Source of the DNA: an uncultured Prevotellaceae bacterium
GTDB lineage: Bacteria > Bacteroidota > Bacteroidia > Bacteroidales > UBA932
Assembly: GCA_900314395.1 (NCBI GenBank)
Contig: OMVB01000090.1
Location: 1 to 49,303 of the forward strand
Reading direction: 5' to 3'
DNA length: 49,303 bases
A model generated the notes under the pieces. The model was not told the DNA's origin and did no database searches. It saw only the letters and a program-made list of their open reading frames with translations. The translations under genes and the position numbers were made by a program. This document shows, piece by piece, positions 1-8,770 of the stretch (position 1 is the stretch's first letter; each line of letters starts with the position of its first letter).

Positions 1-154
1 CAGCCGGGGTCGGAGCCGGAGCGGCGGCAGGCTGGTTTTCAAGCTCTACCTCGTAATCTGTACCATTAACATTTACCTTGGCGATCTTGTTCTCAATATC
101 GCCGATGGTAACGTTGTATTCCTTACCGGAAATTTTGAATTTATAAGTTGACAT
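1..154 (-). CDS. mmdC: Biotin carrier subunit of methylmalonyl-CoA decarboxylase, partial
   Basis: This is the N-terminal part of a biotin carrier protein; its 3' end lies beyond the left edge. The visible 51 residues begin MSTYKFKISGKEYNV, continue through a short beta-rich segment with NVNGTDYEVELE, and enter an Ala/Pro-rich linker (QPAAAPAPTPA). That order is typical of the gamma subunit of Na+-translocating decarboxylases, where a C-terminal biotinyl domain (not visible here) follows the linker. The gene starts 10 bases after the oadG-like gene and two genes after the carboxyltransferase, so it should carry CO2 on biotin between the carboxyltransferase and the membrane beta subunit. The product could serve a related biotin decarboxylase such as oxaloacetate decarboxylase, but the neighbours favour methylmalonyl-CoA. 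Confidence 0.85.
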   Translation of the reverse strand, partial: MSTYKFKISGKEYNVTIGDIENKIAKVNVNGTDYEVELENQPAAAPAPTPA

Positions 155-164
155 AATATAAGAT

Positions 165-1088
165 TTATCTGGGTAACTGTCTGAAGTTCAACTGTTTATT
201 CCTCCATGAAGAGCCCTTTGAGGCCTCTTTGTCAAAGGTGACAATAAAGCTTTCCTGGTCATGGACGGACTGGCTCAGATGCAGGTGCAGTGCCATGGCA
301 ATGACCGCGTAGTCAGAGCCGCCACGCTCCATTTCAAGGGCCAGTGCGATAGCCAGGGCCACGCCCTCGTCTTCGGGCGCTTTACCGGCCTTCTTGGCAG
401 GAGCTTTCTCCTTCTTGGGCTGCTTGCTCTTGTCCTTGAAGAGTGAAGTGAACAGGAACCAGAGAATAGCAAGGGAGATGAATACCACAGAAACGGAAAC
501 AACCGTAAGGATGAATCCGTGAGGGTCCTTTTCTGCCATAACCTGGGCCTTGGTCTTGCTGTCTATACTGTCGTTGATGATACCGGGAGAAGGCACGCAA
601 GGCTCCTGGGCCGTCGCGTGGCGAATCATCTTGGCATCCACCGGGAACTTGGCCACGGACATCCCGTCCGGGAGGTCTGCCGGTACAACCAGTGAATCAA
701 TAATGGTACGGCCGTCATTGCTTACCAGATAGAGCGTACTCCCCTTCTGCACCTTGAAATCTACATAGAAAGTGCCCTGGGAGCCTTTCCCGCTTGCATA
801 AAACAGCATTACCTGGCGGGGCAGGACCTGAGAGCGGCTGTCGCTCTTGGGAATCAGGCTCTTGGTAAGATTGGTTTTGTCATCGGTCAGATAACATCCG
901 CCGATAGTAACCGTACCTTGCGATGTATTGAAAACCTCTATCCAGCCGTTCCTTGCTCCGTATCCGTCTACGATACCGGTACTGTCAGGTACGGCAAGCG
1001 CCTCTGAGATTATAAGGTCAGAGACATTCTGCGCCCTCAGTACAAGCCCGGCGGCAAGAAGAGTCAATGTTACAAGTACTCTTTTCAT
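165..1088 (-). CDS. OadG-family decarboxylase subunit with N-terminal lamin-tail domain
   Basis: 307 residues. The ATG at 1088 is preferred over an upstream TTG in the same frame because it gives a clean signal peptide (MKRVLVTLTLLAAGLVLRA). A lamin-tail-like domain follows at about residues 25-125 (ISEALAVPD, WIEVFNTSQGTVTIGGCYLTDD). One membrane helix lies near residues 190-212 (FILTVVSVSVVFISLAILWF), followed by a Lys/Pro-rich segment and an acidic/amphipathic C-terminus, as in OadG small subunits. The family anchors the Na+-pumping decarboxylase complex at the inner membrane. The periplasmic lamin-tail part is an addition relative to the short proteobacterial OadG and, to my knowledge, recurs in Bacteroidales. 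It lies between mmdA and the biotin carrier gene, with gaps of about 10 bases, so co-transcription is likely. Confidence 0.82.
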   Translation of the reverse strand: MKRVLVTLTLLAAGLVLRAQNVSDLIISEALAVPDSTGIVDGYGARNGWIEVFNTSQGTVTIGGCYLTDDKTNLTKSLIPKSDSRSQVLPRQVMLFYASGKGSQGTFYVDFKVQKGSTLYLVSNDGRTIIDSLVVPADLPDGMSVAKFPVDAKMIRHATAQEPCVPSPGIINDSIDSKTKAQVMAEKDPHGFILTVVSVSVVFISLAILWFLFTSLFKDKSKQPKKEKAPAKKAGKAPEDEGVALAIALALEMERGGSDYAVIAMALHLHLSQSVHDQESFIVTFDKEASKGSSWRNKQLNFRQLPR

Positions 1089-1099
1089 CAGCAAAAGCT

Positions 1100-2662
1100 T
1101 TAAAGAGGAAGGTTGTCGTGCTTCTTGGCCGGAACATTCTGCCTCTTGCCGGCAAGCTGCTCCAGTGCCCGGATAACACGGAATCGGGTGTTACGAGGCT
1201 CAATGATATCGTCTATATAACCCTTTTCCGCAGCACGGTAAGGATTGTTGAACAGTTCCTCGTATTCGTCCTTCTTGGCTGCGCGGATGGCCGCTTTCTC
1301 CTGGGGATCCTCAACGCTCTTCAAATCCTTTGCATAAAGGATGTTGACGGCACCGTCGGCACCCATAACGGCGATCTGGGCTGAAGGCCATGCGTAGTTG
1401 ATGTCGCCGCGGAGCTGTTTGCAGCTCATCACGATATGCGCACCGCCGTAAGATTTGCGAAGGGTTACGGTAACCTTGGGCACCGTAGCCTCTCCGTAGG
1501 CATAAAGCAGTTTTGCACCGTTGGTGATGATTGCGCCGTACTCCTGCTGGGTTCCGGGAAGGAAGCCGGGAACATCCACCAGTGTAACCAGGGGGATGTT
1601 GAAGGCGTCGCAGAAACGTACGAAGCGGCTGGCCTTGCGGGAAGCGTTGATGTCAAGCACACCCGCAAGCATCTGAGGCTGGTTTGCCACAATACCCACA
1701 CTGCGGCCGTTCATGTGCGCAAAACCTACGATGATATTCTTTGCGAAGCTCTTGTGAACCTCAAAGAACTTGCCGTCATCCACGATTGCACCAATCACCT
1801 TGTACATATCGTAAGCCTTGTTGGGATTATCAGGGATAATCTCGTTCAGGCTGTCTTCTACGCGGGAAACAGGGTCATTGGTGGGAACAACTGGAGCTTC
1901 CTCCAGGTTGTTCTGGGGGATATAGGAAAGCAGTTCCTTGATAGTGGCAATAGCCTCGTCCTCGTTTGCAGAGGCGAAGTGAGCCACACCGCTCTTGGTG
2001 GCATGCACGCTTGCACCGCCAAGGTTCTCCTGGTCTACATCCTCTCCGGTAACGCTCTTTACGACCGCCGGACCGGTAAGGAACATATAAGAAGTATCCT
2101 TGACCATGAGGGTGAAGTCTGTCAGGGCCGGGGAATAAACGGCACCGCCGGCGCAAGGGCCGAAGATACCGGAAATCTGAGGAACCACTCCGGATGCCAG
2201 GATATTACGCTCGAAGATTTCTCCGAAGCCTGCCAGTGAGTCGATACCTTCCTGGATACGCGCACCGCCGGAATCATTGATGCCGATGCAGGGGGCGCCG
2301 TTGCGAACCGCCATGTCCATGACTTTGCAGATCTTCTCCGACATTGTCTTGGAGAGAGAACCGCCGGACACGGTAAAATCCTGTGCAAACACATACACGG
2401 GCCTTCCTCCGATGGTGCCGCAGCCTGTTACGACTCCGTCTCCGTCAAAGTGCTGCTTCTCCATACCGAAGTTCGTGCAGCGATGCTGAACGAACATGTC
2501 GAATTCCTCGAAGCTGCCCTCGTCCAGGAGCTTGGCTATCCTTTCGCGGGCCGTGTATTTGCCTTTCTGGTGCTGCGCCTCTATTCTTTTTTCACCGCCG
2601 CCAAGTTTGGCGTTGGCCCGGCGCTCTACCAGTTTCTTTATGTTGTCCTGTTGAATTGACAT
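1100..2662 (-). CDS. mmdA: Methylmalonyl-CoA decarboxylase alpha (carboxyltransferase) subunit
   Basis: 520 residues, the usual length of the acyl-CoA carboxyltransferase family (MmdA/PccB). The N-terminal half has the typical [21 protein letters not shown] segment and the glycine-rich CoA-binding stretch [20 protein letters not shown]. The C-terminal half has [20 protein letters not shown], a [13 protein letters not shown] loop and the [10 protein letters not shown] motif. The enzyme moves the carboxyl group from (S)-methylmalonyl-CoA to biotin, giving propionyl-CoA; with the membrane beta subunit this pumps Na+. It is followed by the OadG-like and biotin carrier genes, which favours a decarboxylase over propionyl-CoA carboxylase, whose alpha chain is not seen here. 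It starts 11 bases after yebC. Confidence 0.9.
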   Translation of the reverse strand: MSIQQDNIKKLVERRANAKLGGGEKRIEAQHQKGKYTARERIAKLLDEGSFEEFDMFVQHRCTNFGMEKQHFDGDGVVTGCGTIGGRPVYVFAQDFTVSGGSLSKTMSEKICKVMDMAVRNGAPCIGINDSGGARIQEGIDSLAGFGEIFERNILASGVVPQISGIFGPCAGGAVYSPALTDFTLMVKDTSYMFLTGPAVVKSVTGEDVDQENLGGASVHATKSGVAHFASANEDEAIATIKELLSYIPQNNLEEAPVVPTNDPVSRVEDSLNEIIPDNPNKAYDMYKVIGAIVDDGKFFEVHKSFAKNIIVGFAHMNGRSVGIVANQPQMLAGVLDINASRKASRFVRFCDAFNIPLVTLVDVPGFLPGTQQEYGAIITNGAKLLYAYGEATVPKVTVTLRKSYGGAHIVMSCKQLRGDINYAWPSAQIAVMGADGAVNILYAKDLKSVEDPQEKAAIRAAKKDEYEELFNNPYRAAEKGYIDDIIEPRNTRFRVIRALEQLAGKRQNVPAKKHDNLPL

Positions 2663-2673
2663 ATCAAATCCGT

Positions 2674-3432
2674 TTATTCTTCTGCGGGCTTCATTGTGGT
2701 GTAGACGTTGGTAACGTCCTCATCGTCCTCAAGCAGGCCGGTGAGCTTGTCAAGGGTGGCACGCTGCTCGGGGGTAACGTCCTTGAGGTCTACGTTAGGG
2801 ATACGCTCGAAGCCTCCGGAAATGAGCTCATAGCCGTTTTCCTCTATGTACTTCTGGATTGCACCGTATGCGGTGTAGTCTCCGTAGATGCAGATTTCAA
2901 CGGTAACATTCCCATCCTCGTCCTCAATCTCCTGTTTGAATACTTCTTCTGCACCGAAGTCGATGAGCTCAAGCTCAAGTGCCTCTACGTCAATAGGTTT
3001 TGCGGGATCTTCCTTGATGCGGAAAACGCACTTGTGGTCGAACATGAATGCCACGCTGCCGCTGGTACCCAGGGAACCGCCGCACTTGGTGAAGTAAGAA
3101 CGTACATTGGCAACGGTACGGGTGTTGTTGTCTGTTGCAGACTCTACAAGATATGCAATGCCGTGAGGGCCGTATCCTTCGTAAACAATCTCCTTGAAAT
3201 CTCCAAGGGTCTTGTCGGTGGCCTTCTTTATAGCGCGCTCAATGTTCTCTTTAGGCATCTGCTCTGAACGGGCCTCTGCCAGAAGGGCGCGCAGACGGGG
3301 GTTGCCTGTTACGTCAGGTCCACCGTTCTTTACGGCGATGGTGATTTCTTTTCCGAGTTTGGTGAATACGCGGGCCATGTGACCCCATCTTTTCAACTTT
3401 CTTTCCTTGCGGAACTCAAAAGCTCTTCCCAT
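2674..3432 (-). CDS. yebC: YebC/PmpR-family regulator
   Basis: 252 residues, typical for the family. The N-terminus has [21 protein letters not shown] followed by [19 protein letters not shown], and the hallmark [13 protein letters not shown] and [13 protein letters not shown] segments follow. C-terminal domains contain the conserved GSVAFMF strand. Members are cytosolic proteins described either as DNA-binding transcription regulators or as translation factors that help ribosomes through difficult peptide stretches; the sequence alone cannot say which applies here. It sits between the TPR protein gene (17-base gap) and mmdA (11-base gap) on the same strand, so it is probably co-transcribed with both. 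Confidence 0.93.
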   Translation of the reverse strand: MGRAFEFRKERKLKRWGHMARVFTKLGKEITIAVKNGGPDVTGNPRLRALLAEARSEQMPKENIERAIKKATDKTLGDFKEIVYEGYGPHGIAYLVESATDNNTRTVANVRSYFTKCGGSLGTSGSVAFMFDHKCVFRIKEDPAKPIDVEALELELIDFGAEEVFKQEIEDEDGNVTVEICIYGDYTAYGAIQKYIEENGYELISGGFERIPNVDLKDVTPEQRATLDKLTGLLEDDEDVTNVYTTMKPAEE

Positions 3433-3449
3433 AGTAGTAGTCTGTTTTA

Positions 3450-4133
3450 TTATTTTGCGGACTCGATTCTGCTGATATATTTGTCGATGCTCATACCCTG
3501 AACGGTTGCAGGATACTGGTCTTTGATTTCCTTGTAGAAAGCAAGGGCCTTGTCTGACTGGCCAAGGGCCTCTGCCATTTCACCGGCTTTCTGGAGATAC
3601 TCTGCTGCAAAAGCGTTGTCTGATTTGCGTGCGGCCTTCTCATAAAGCTCAAGAGCCTTCTGGAAGTCCTCAAGGCCTTCGTAAGCCTTTGCCTGTGCGA
3701 AGATTGCCCTTGTTGCAAGGATATCGTCACTGCCGTTATACTTCTGAAGATAGTCGATAGCGTTCTGCCAGTTGCCAAGCTGAAGCTCGCAAACACCTGC
3801 ATAGAAATAAACGGCCTCTCCTGCTGCTGAACCATACTCTGAAACAAGCTGCTCGAAGCCGAGGAAGTTGCCGTCTCCCTTGAGTGCAAGCTCATACTCT
3901 CCGTTACGGAATACCTCTTCTGCGGCGAAGGTCTGTGCCTGTGCCTCTTTAATCTTAGGCTGGCGGACGAAGTTATTGTAAGCGAGAATGCCGATGCCAA
4001 CTAAAAGGATGGCGCAGAGGCAGCCCCAAATGGTTTTTTTGTTGTCGTTGAAGAACTTTTCAACTTTTGATACTCTTTCTTCCACTTTCTCCTGCTGGAG
4101 TTTTTCCTGGTTTTTTAATTCTTTGTTTGCCAT
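3450..4133 (-). CDS. Membrane-anchored tetratricopeptide repeat protein
   Basis: 227 residues from the ATG at 4133 (MANKELKNQEKLQQEK). An upstream in-frame extension was rejected because it would run through the promoter and leader. The N-terminus is charged and helical (about residues 1-35), followed by one transmembrane helix (TIWGCLCAILLVGIGILAY, about 36-54). The rest is periplasmic and made of TPR-like helix pairs, such as AIDYLQKYNG, DFQKALELYEKAARKSD and GQSDKALAFYKEIKDQYP. The architecture resembles YfgM-type proteins, which assist envelope protein folding, but the exact function is not known. It is the first gene after the promoter at 4197-4227 and leads into yebC and the decarboxylase genes. 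Confidence 0.78.
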   Translation of the reverse strand: MANKELKNQEKLQQEKVEERVSKVEKFFNDNKKTIWGCLCAILLVGIGILAYNNFVRQPKIKEAQAQTFAAEEVFRNGEYELALKGDGNFLGFEQLVSEYGSAAGEAVYFYAGVCELQLGNWQNAIDYLQKYNGSDDILATRAIFAQAKAYEGLEDFQKALELYEKAARKSDNAFAAEYLQKAGEMAEALGQSDKALAFYKEIKDQYPATVQGMSIDKYISRIESAK

Positions 4134-4196
4134 AATATTTGTTTGTTTTTTATTATTCAATCCGTCCCATACGCGCGTAATGCGCAAAATGGGATG

Positions 4197-4227
4197 CAAA
4201 AATACAAAAAAATATAATATGGTGCAA
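4197..4227 (-). promoter_or_regulatory. Bacteroidota-type promoter for the TPR-yebC-mmd genes
   Basis: On the minus strand, TTG at 4227-4225 is followed after exactly 20 bases by TATTTTTG (4204-4197), matching the Bacteroidota -33/-7 consensus TTG-N19-21-TAnnTTTG. It lies about 64 bases upstream of the TPR gene start. Confidence 0.6.
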
Positions 4228-4267
4228 TTTGATTAGGCGATTAGTTCGTTTTAAGAAGAATATTTGA

Positions 4268-4275
4268 TAAATTTG
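4268..4275 (+). promoter_or_regulatory. Possible -7 element for recF
   Basis: TAAATTTG matches TAnnTTTG 23 bases before the recF GTG. No clear TTG is seen at the -33 spacing, so this is a weak call. Confidence 0.35.
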
Positions 4276-4298
4276 CAAGGACAAAAAACGGTTTAGCT

Positions 4299-5402
4299 GT
4301 GCAGTATTTGAGCAAAATAATCGTCAACGACTTCAGGAACATCGCCCTGGCAGAGCTGGAATTCTCTCCCAACGTCAACTGCATATCAGGCAACAACGGG
4401 GAGGGAAAGACCAATCTGCTGGATGCCGTATACTACCTTTCAATGACCAAAAGCGCCTTTTCCTCATCAGAAAAGCATAACTTCAGGTTCGGTACGGAAA
4501 CATTCTCTTTGTCAGGAACTTACGTAATGAATGACGGAATGGTTTCACGCTTCGCCGCAAAGGTGGATTCAGGCGGAGAAAAGAAGTTCCGCCGGGACGA
4601 CAAAACCTATGGCAGGATATCGGAACACATCGGCGTCCTGCCAGTCGTGATGGTATCTCCAGCAGACACCCAGCTTGTCAGCGAATCAGGAGAAGAAAGA
4701 CGCCGTTTCTCCAACGCCGTACTGTCCCAGGTAGACGTTGCCTACCTGGCGGACATCCAGCAGTACAACCGCCTGCTGGTCCAGAGAAACCGCCTGCTCA
4801 AGGAGCAGTCCCCGGACCTGGGTCTGCTGTCCGTACTGTCAGAGAGGATGTCCCTTTACGCCAACGCCGTCTACCTCCGGCGCCAAAAGTTTGCAGAAGG
4901 CTTAAGACCCTTGCTTTCAAAGTATTACGAGCTTATTTCCGGGGGCAAGGAAGAGGTTGGCCTCACCTACGTTTCAGACCTTGACAAGGCTCCCCTTGCA
5001 GACATACTTGAAAGCCACCGCGAGCGGGACCTTGCAGTAGGCTACACCACCGCCGGCATCCAGCGGGACGACTTCCTGTTCACCCTTGGCGGCTACCCTA
5101 TCCGCGCCTGCGGTTCGCAGGGCCAGCAGAAATCCTTCCTTGTAGCGCTTAAGTTCGCCCAGTACGAGCTGATGCGCCAGGAATACGGATTCGCCCCCAT
5201 ACTGCTTCTGGACGATGTTTTTGACAAGCTTGACCCCGGACGCATAGCCAACCTCCTGGGCCTTGTGGCAGGCAACGACTTCGGTCAGATTTTCATAACC
5301 GACAGCAACAAGGTGCGCATGCAGTCGATAGTGGACAGGATAACAGAGGACAGGACATACTACGAGGCCGTAGGCGGCCGGTTTGAAAGAGCGGAGGCAT
5401 AG
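4299..5402 (+). CDS. recF: DNA replication and repair protein RecF
   Basis: 367 residues, the normal RecF length. It has the SMC-like ABC ATPase layout: Walker A in SGNNGEGKTNLLDAVYYL near residues 30-47, the signature region ACGSQGQQKSFLVALKFAQYE near 270-290, and Walker B ILLLDDVFDKLDP near 305. RecF loads RecA at single-strand gaps with RecO and RecR. The start is a GTG at 4299, giving MQYLSKIIVNDFRN, which fits the family's usual N-terminus; a TTG three codons downstream is the alternative. It is followed after 2 bases by a DUF721 gene, a pairing common near recF and dnaN. Confidence 0.95.
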   Translation: MQYLSKIIVNDFRNIALAELEFSPNVNCISGNNGEGKTNLLDAVYYLSMTKSAFSSSEKHNFRFGTETFSLSGTYVMNDGMVSRFAAKVDSGGEKKFRRDDKTYGRISEHIGVLPVVMVSPADTQLVSESGEERRRFSNAVLSQVDVAYLADIQQYNRLLVQRNRLLKEQSPDLGLLSVLSERMSLYANAVYLRRQKFAEGLRPLLSKYYELISGGKEEVGLTYVSDLDKAPLADILESHRERDLAVGYTTAGIQRDDFLFTLGGYPIRACGSQGQQKSFLVALKFAQYELMRQEYGFAPILLLDDVFDKLDPGRIANLLGLVAGNDFGQIFITDSNKVRMQSIVDRITEDRTYYEAVGGRFERAEA

Positions 5403-5404
5403 CT

Positions 5405-5719
5405 ATGGCAGAAAAGGGGCCCACCAGGTTGGCAAGGAAAGAAGCGGTCGGGATGGACCAGCTTATAGAAGAGTACATCCGGGAGATGAAACTCTCTGCC
5501 GGCCTTGGACGCTTAAGGGTTTTCGCCGCCTGGGACCAGGTTAGCGGAGCAGCTTCCTGCACATTGGCCAAATATTTGAAAAACAATATTTTATATTGCA
5601 ACATTTCATCTTCCGCTTTGCGTCAGCAATTATACTACCGGAAGGCAGAAATTTTGCATGGAATGAACGAACTTTTGAAGGAGGACAACATCTCCGTGAA
5701 AGACATTGTACTGAAGTGA
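5405..5719 (+). CDS. DUF721 (DciA-like) protein
   Basis: 104 residues. The pattern is that of DUF721: an N-terminal helix with IEEYIREMKLSAGLG, then VFAAWDQVSGAASCTLAKYL, a short strand (NILYCNISSSALRQQL) and LYYRKAEILHGMNE. Distant relatives such as DciA help load the replicative helicase, but that role is not shown for short Bacteroidota members. The gene begins 2 bases after recF and its stop overlaps the pdxB start by one base, so the three are probably translated from one message. Confidence 0.8.
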   Translation: MAEKGPTRLARKEAVGMDQLIEEYIREMKLSAGLGRLRVFAAWDQVSGAASCTLAKYLKNNILYCNISSSALRQQLYYRKAEILHGMNELLKEDNISVKDIVLK

Positions 5720-6765
5720 TGAAGAGCAAGATTATTATCGATTCCGCCATCCCCTTCATAGAGGGTCTATTTGAGCCCTACGCCGATGTCCTGTATCTGC
5801 CATCGGACAGGATAACAAGGGATGTCGTCGCCGATGCAGACGTGCTTGTCACCCGCACCCGCACAAAATGCAATAAAGAACTGCTGGAAGGCTCATCGGT
5901 AAAGATGATAGCCTCCGCCACCATCGGAACGGACCATATTGACGTACCGTGGTGCGACAAAAAAGGGATAATCGTCCGCAATGCACCAGGCTGCAATGCA
6001 GGAGGCGTGATGGAATACGTATTCTGCGCCCTGTACGGCGTAGCGTCAAGGAGAAGGATCAACCTCAGCGGCAAGACCATCGGCGTAATAGGTGTAGGAA
6101 ACGTAGGTAAAAGGGTTGTAGGAATGTCCCGCGCACTGGGCTTCAAAACCCTGCTTTGCGACCCTCCAAGGGCCGCCGAGGAAGGAGACTTCGACTTCAC
6201 TCCCCTGGACGAGCTTCTGGAAAAATCGGACATTATAACAATGCATGTCCCGCTGGACAAAACAACCCGGAACATGGTGGACAAAAAGTTCTTCAAAAAG
6301 ATTAAGAAAGGCGCCATCTTCATCAACGCCTCCAGAGGCGAAGTAGTTGACGAGCAGGCACTTATAGAAGCAATCCCCAACCTTGGACCGGTCATCATAG
6401 ATACCTGGCAGCATGAGCCGGACATCAACAAGGAACTGATGGAGATGGTGGACATCGCAACGCCCCACATAGCGGGTTATTCTTATCAGGGAAAGATGAA
6501 TGCAACCGCCGCCGTAGTGCGCGCAGTGGCCAGGTTCCTGAAGATTTACGCGCTGTACGAGTTCTTCCCCGCCGACGACCGCCCGGAGAGCACCGCCGTC
6601 AAATTGGAACTCGCCGGCCTCAGCCAGGGAGAAATAGCCTCGGTTTTGTCATATAATTATCCTATATTTACGGACGATTTCCTCTTCCGCCTGGAACCGG
6701 ACAATTTTGAGAAGTTCCGCGAAGAGTACAACTACCGCAGGGAAATATACGTAGACTATAAATAA
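5719..6765 (+). CDS. pdxB: 4-phosphoerythronate dehydrogenase
   Basis: 348 residues from the ATG at 5719, whose A is the last base of the upstream TGA. The start is supported by the family-like opening MKSKIIIDSAIPFIEG. It is a D-isomer-specific 2-hydroxyacid dehydrogenase: NAD-binding motif GVIGVGNVGKRV near residue 120, Arg in NASRGEVVDEQAL, Glu in WQHEPDIN, and His in IATPHIAGYSYQGK. The YSYQGK stretch and the C-terminal PdxB dimerisation region distinguish it from SerA. It oxidises 4-phospho-D-erythronate in the DXP-dependent pyridoxal phosphate route. E. coli PdxB is about 30 residues longer. Confidence 0.88.
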   Translation: MKSKIIIDSAIPFIEGLFEPYADVLYLPSDRITRDVVADADVLVTRTRTKCNKELLEGSSVKMIASATIGTDHIDVPWCDKKGIIVRNAPGCNAGGVMEYVFCALYGVASRRRINLSGKTIGVIGVGNVGKRVVGMSRALGFKTLLCDPPRAAEEGDFDFTPLDELLEKSDIITMHVPLDKTTRNMVDKKFFKKIKKGAIFINASRGEVVDEQALIEAIPNLGPVIIDTWQHEPDINKELMEMVDIATPHIAGYSYQGKMNATAAVVRAVARFLKIYALYEFFPADDRPESTAVKLELAGLSQGEIASVLSYNYPIFTDDFLFRLEPDNFEKFREEYNYRREIYVDYK

Positions 6766-6783
6766 CAGTTAAAACACGATAAC

Positions 6784-8247
6784 ATGCTAACACAGAAGGA
6801 TTTACAGCAAATAGAACGCTTCAGGAAGGGCTTCCCCTGGATGAAGATCGTCGGCGCAGCCACCCCGGAAAGAGGAATCACCGTCCTCTCAAAGAAAGAG
6901 GAAGATGAAGCCATAGCCTATGCAGATTCCGCCAAAGTCGCAGGCAAATGCAAGTTTGTCCCGGCCTCCGGCGCAGCCTCCCGTATGTTCAAGGACATTT
7001 TCTCCGGTCTGGATAAATTGGAAAAAGGAGAATCGCTCCCTGCCGATGCCCCTGTGTACAAACTTGCGGCAAACATAGAGAAATTCGCCTTCTACGATGA
7101 AAAGGTATTTGGTAAACCTGCCGATGGTGACGGTTACGCCCGCAAGGTGGCGGCAGCGCTGCTTCTTGACGAAGGTCTTGGCTACGGCGCCAAGCCTAAG
7201 GGAGTACTTGACTTCCACCGTTACCCGGAAGAAGTCCGCACCTCCTTTGCAGAGCATCTTGTAGAGGCCCAGGACTATATGCGCAACGATGACGGCTCCG
7301 TAACTCTCTGTGTTACAATATCTCCGGAGCACAGGCCGCTCTTTGAGGCTGCCTTTGCAAAGGTAAAGGACGAATATGAAAAGAGGTACGGAGTACGCTA
7401 CGACGTAGAGTTCACATACCAGGACAAGGCTACCGACACCATCGCCGTGGATATGGACAACAAGCCGTTCCTTACTAACGACGGAAAAATTCTTTATCGT
7501 CCTGCCGGCCACGGAGCCCTCATTTATAATCTGGGCAAAGTAAAATCGGAACTGGTATCAATAAAGAACATCGACAACGTATCCAAGGAGCGCATGCTGC
7601 CGCTTACCGCAAGATACAAGAAGATTCTTATGGGAAAGGCTCTCCAGCTCAGGGATACCATTTTCGGGATGCTCAGGGAGTTCGACGCTGTCAGCAACCC
7701 CCTCTCCCCGGAAGCCCGCGCGCTCTGCGACCGCGTAGAGGCCTTCCTTGACAGGGAACTTTGCATCCAGCTGCCGCTTTGCACCAATCCCATGGAAAGG
7801 TTCAACCTTATCCGCAGCAAACTGGACCGTCCCATCCGCGTATGCGGCATGGTAAAGAACGAGGGCGAGCCCGGCGGAGGCCCCTTCGTAATTGCCGGGA
7901 AGGATGGCTCCACCAACCTGCAAATACTTGAGAGTGTGCAGATTAACAAGGAAGACCCCCAGTACAGCTTCATTATGTCACAGGTTACCCACTTCAACCC
8001 CGTAGACCTTGTATGCTGCCTTAACCGCTACAACGGAGAGAAGTTCGACCTTTTGAAGTACGTAGACGAGGATGCAGGCTTCATAAGCTCAAAGAGCTTC
8101 CAGGGCCGCGAGCTCAAGGCTCTTGAGCTGCCGGGCCTCTGGAACGGCGCCATGAGCGACTGGAACACCATCTTCGTAGAGGTACCCCTGGAGACTTTCA
8201 ATCCCGTAAAGGTGGTTCTGGATTTGCTTCGTCCGGCACACCAGTAA
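6784..8247 (+). CDS. DUF4301 family protein
   Basis: 487 residues. I recognise the DUF4301 family by the opening MLTQKDLQQIERFRKGFPW, the KFVPASGAASRMFKDIF segment near residues 55-75, RPAGHGALIYNLG in the middle and RVCGMVKNEGEPGGGPF later. The ASGAASRMFK and GHGALI loops look like nucleotide-sugar pyrophosphorylase motifs, so a sugar-nucleotide or nucleotidyl-transfer role is possible; this is inference, and the family function is not known to me. It starts 18 bases after pdxB on the same strand and is followed by a convergent AraC-type gene only 3 bases away. Confidence 0.78.
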   Translation: MLTQKDLQQIERFRKGFPWMKIVGAATPERGITVLSKKEEDEAIAYADSAKVAGKCKFVPASGAASRMFKDIFSGLDKLEKGESLPADAPVYKLAANIEKFAFYDEKVFGKPADGDGYARKVAAALLLDEGLGYGAKPKGVLDFHRYPEEVRTSFAEHLVEAQDYMRNDDGSVTLCVTISPEHRPLFEAAFAKVKDEYEKRYGVRYDVEFTYQDKATDTIAVDMDNKPFLTNDGKILYRPAGHGALIYNLGKVKSELVSIKNIDNVSKERMLPLTARYKKILMGKALQLRDTIFGMLREFDAVSNPLSPEARALCDRVEAFLDRELCIQLPLCTNPMERFNLIRSKLDRPIRVCGMVKNEGEPGGGPFVIAGKDGSTNLQILESVQINKEDPQYSFIMSQVTHFNPVDLVCCLNRYNGEKFDLLKYVDEDAGFISSKSFQGRELKALELPGLWNGAMSDWNTIFVEVPLETFNPVKVVLDLLRPAHQ

Positions 8248-8250
8248 GCC

Positions 8251-8703
8251 TTAGGAAGACCGGCTTTTCCTCCATTGATTGGGCGTGCAACCTGTTGCAC
8301 GCCTGAATTGTCTGTGAAAGTTTGAAAGGTCGTCAAAACCCAGTTCATGGGCAATGCTAAGGACGGTCCTGTCCGGCTCGCTGAGCATCTTTTCACAAGC
8401 TTCCTCCATGCGGACATCCATCCGCCACTGCCGGAAACAGGTATTAAGCTCATTCTTGAAATAAAGCCTCAGATACCGCTCAGGGATAGACACTTTCTCT
8501 GACAGTTCCTGCAAACTGAAGTCCCGCTTCCTGAAACTGCGTGTCCTGACGCACTGTTCCAGTTTTTGGGCAATCTCTTCCGGGGGCATAAAGAAACGCC
8601 GGCTGTTACGGCCGTCCGCCGGAATGACATCTGACCGGATAAAACCTAAAGAAAGAAGAAGGAGGTTGTCCGGAAGACCGGAACCCAACATGAATTTTAC
8701 CAT
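8251..8703 (-). CDS. Small AraC-type helix-turn-helix regulator
   Basis: 150 residues from the ATG at 8703; an in-frame TTG three codons upstream was not used. Residues about 50-147 form an AraC/XylS DNA-binding domain with both helix-turn-helix units: FSLQELSEKVSIPERYLRLYFK and VLSIAHELGFDDLSNFHRQF, ending in the family motif FRRATGCTPNQWRK. The first 50 residues are too short for a sugar-binding or receiver domain, so it is nearly a bare DNA-binding protein. It is divergent from lysA across 67 bases, which makes lysA or itself a plausible target, although nothing in the sequence proves this. Confidence 0.82.
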   Translation of the reverse strand: MVKFMLGSGLPDNLLLLSLGFIRSDVIPADGRNSRRFFMPPEEIAQKLEQCVRTRSFRKRDFSLQELSEKVSIPERYLRLYFKNELNTCFRQWRMDVRMEEACEKMLSEPDRTVLSIAHELGFDDLSNFHRQFRRATGCTPNQWRKSRSS

Positions 8704-8729
8704 AACACACAAATCTTTAACTATACTTA

Positions 8730-8761
8730 CAAAAATAGCAAATTTTAACTAAATTTGCCAA
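8730..8761 (-). promoter_or_regulatory. Promoter for the AraC-type gene
   Basis: Minus strand TTG (8761-8759), a 21-base spacer, then TATTTTTG (8737-8730) matches the Bacteroidota consensus and lies about 27 bases before the ATG. It overlaps a possible lysA -7 element (TAAATTTG, 8750-8757, plus strand) that lacks a clear TTG. Confidence 0.5.
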
Positions 8762-8770
8762 AATTTTGCG

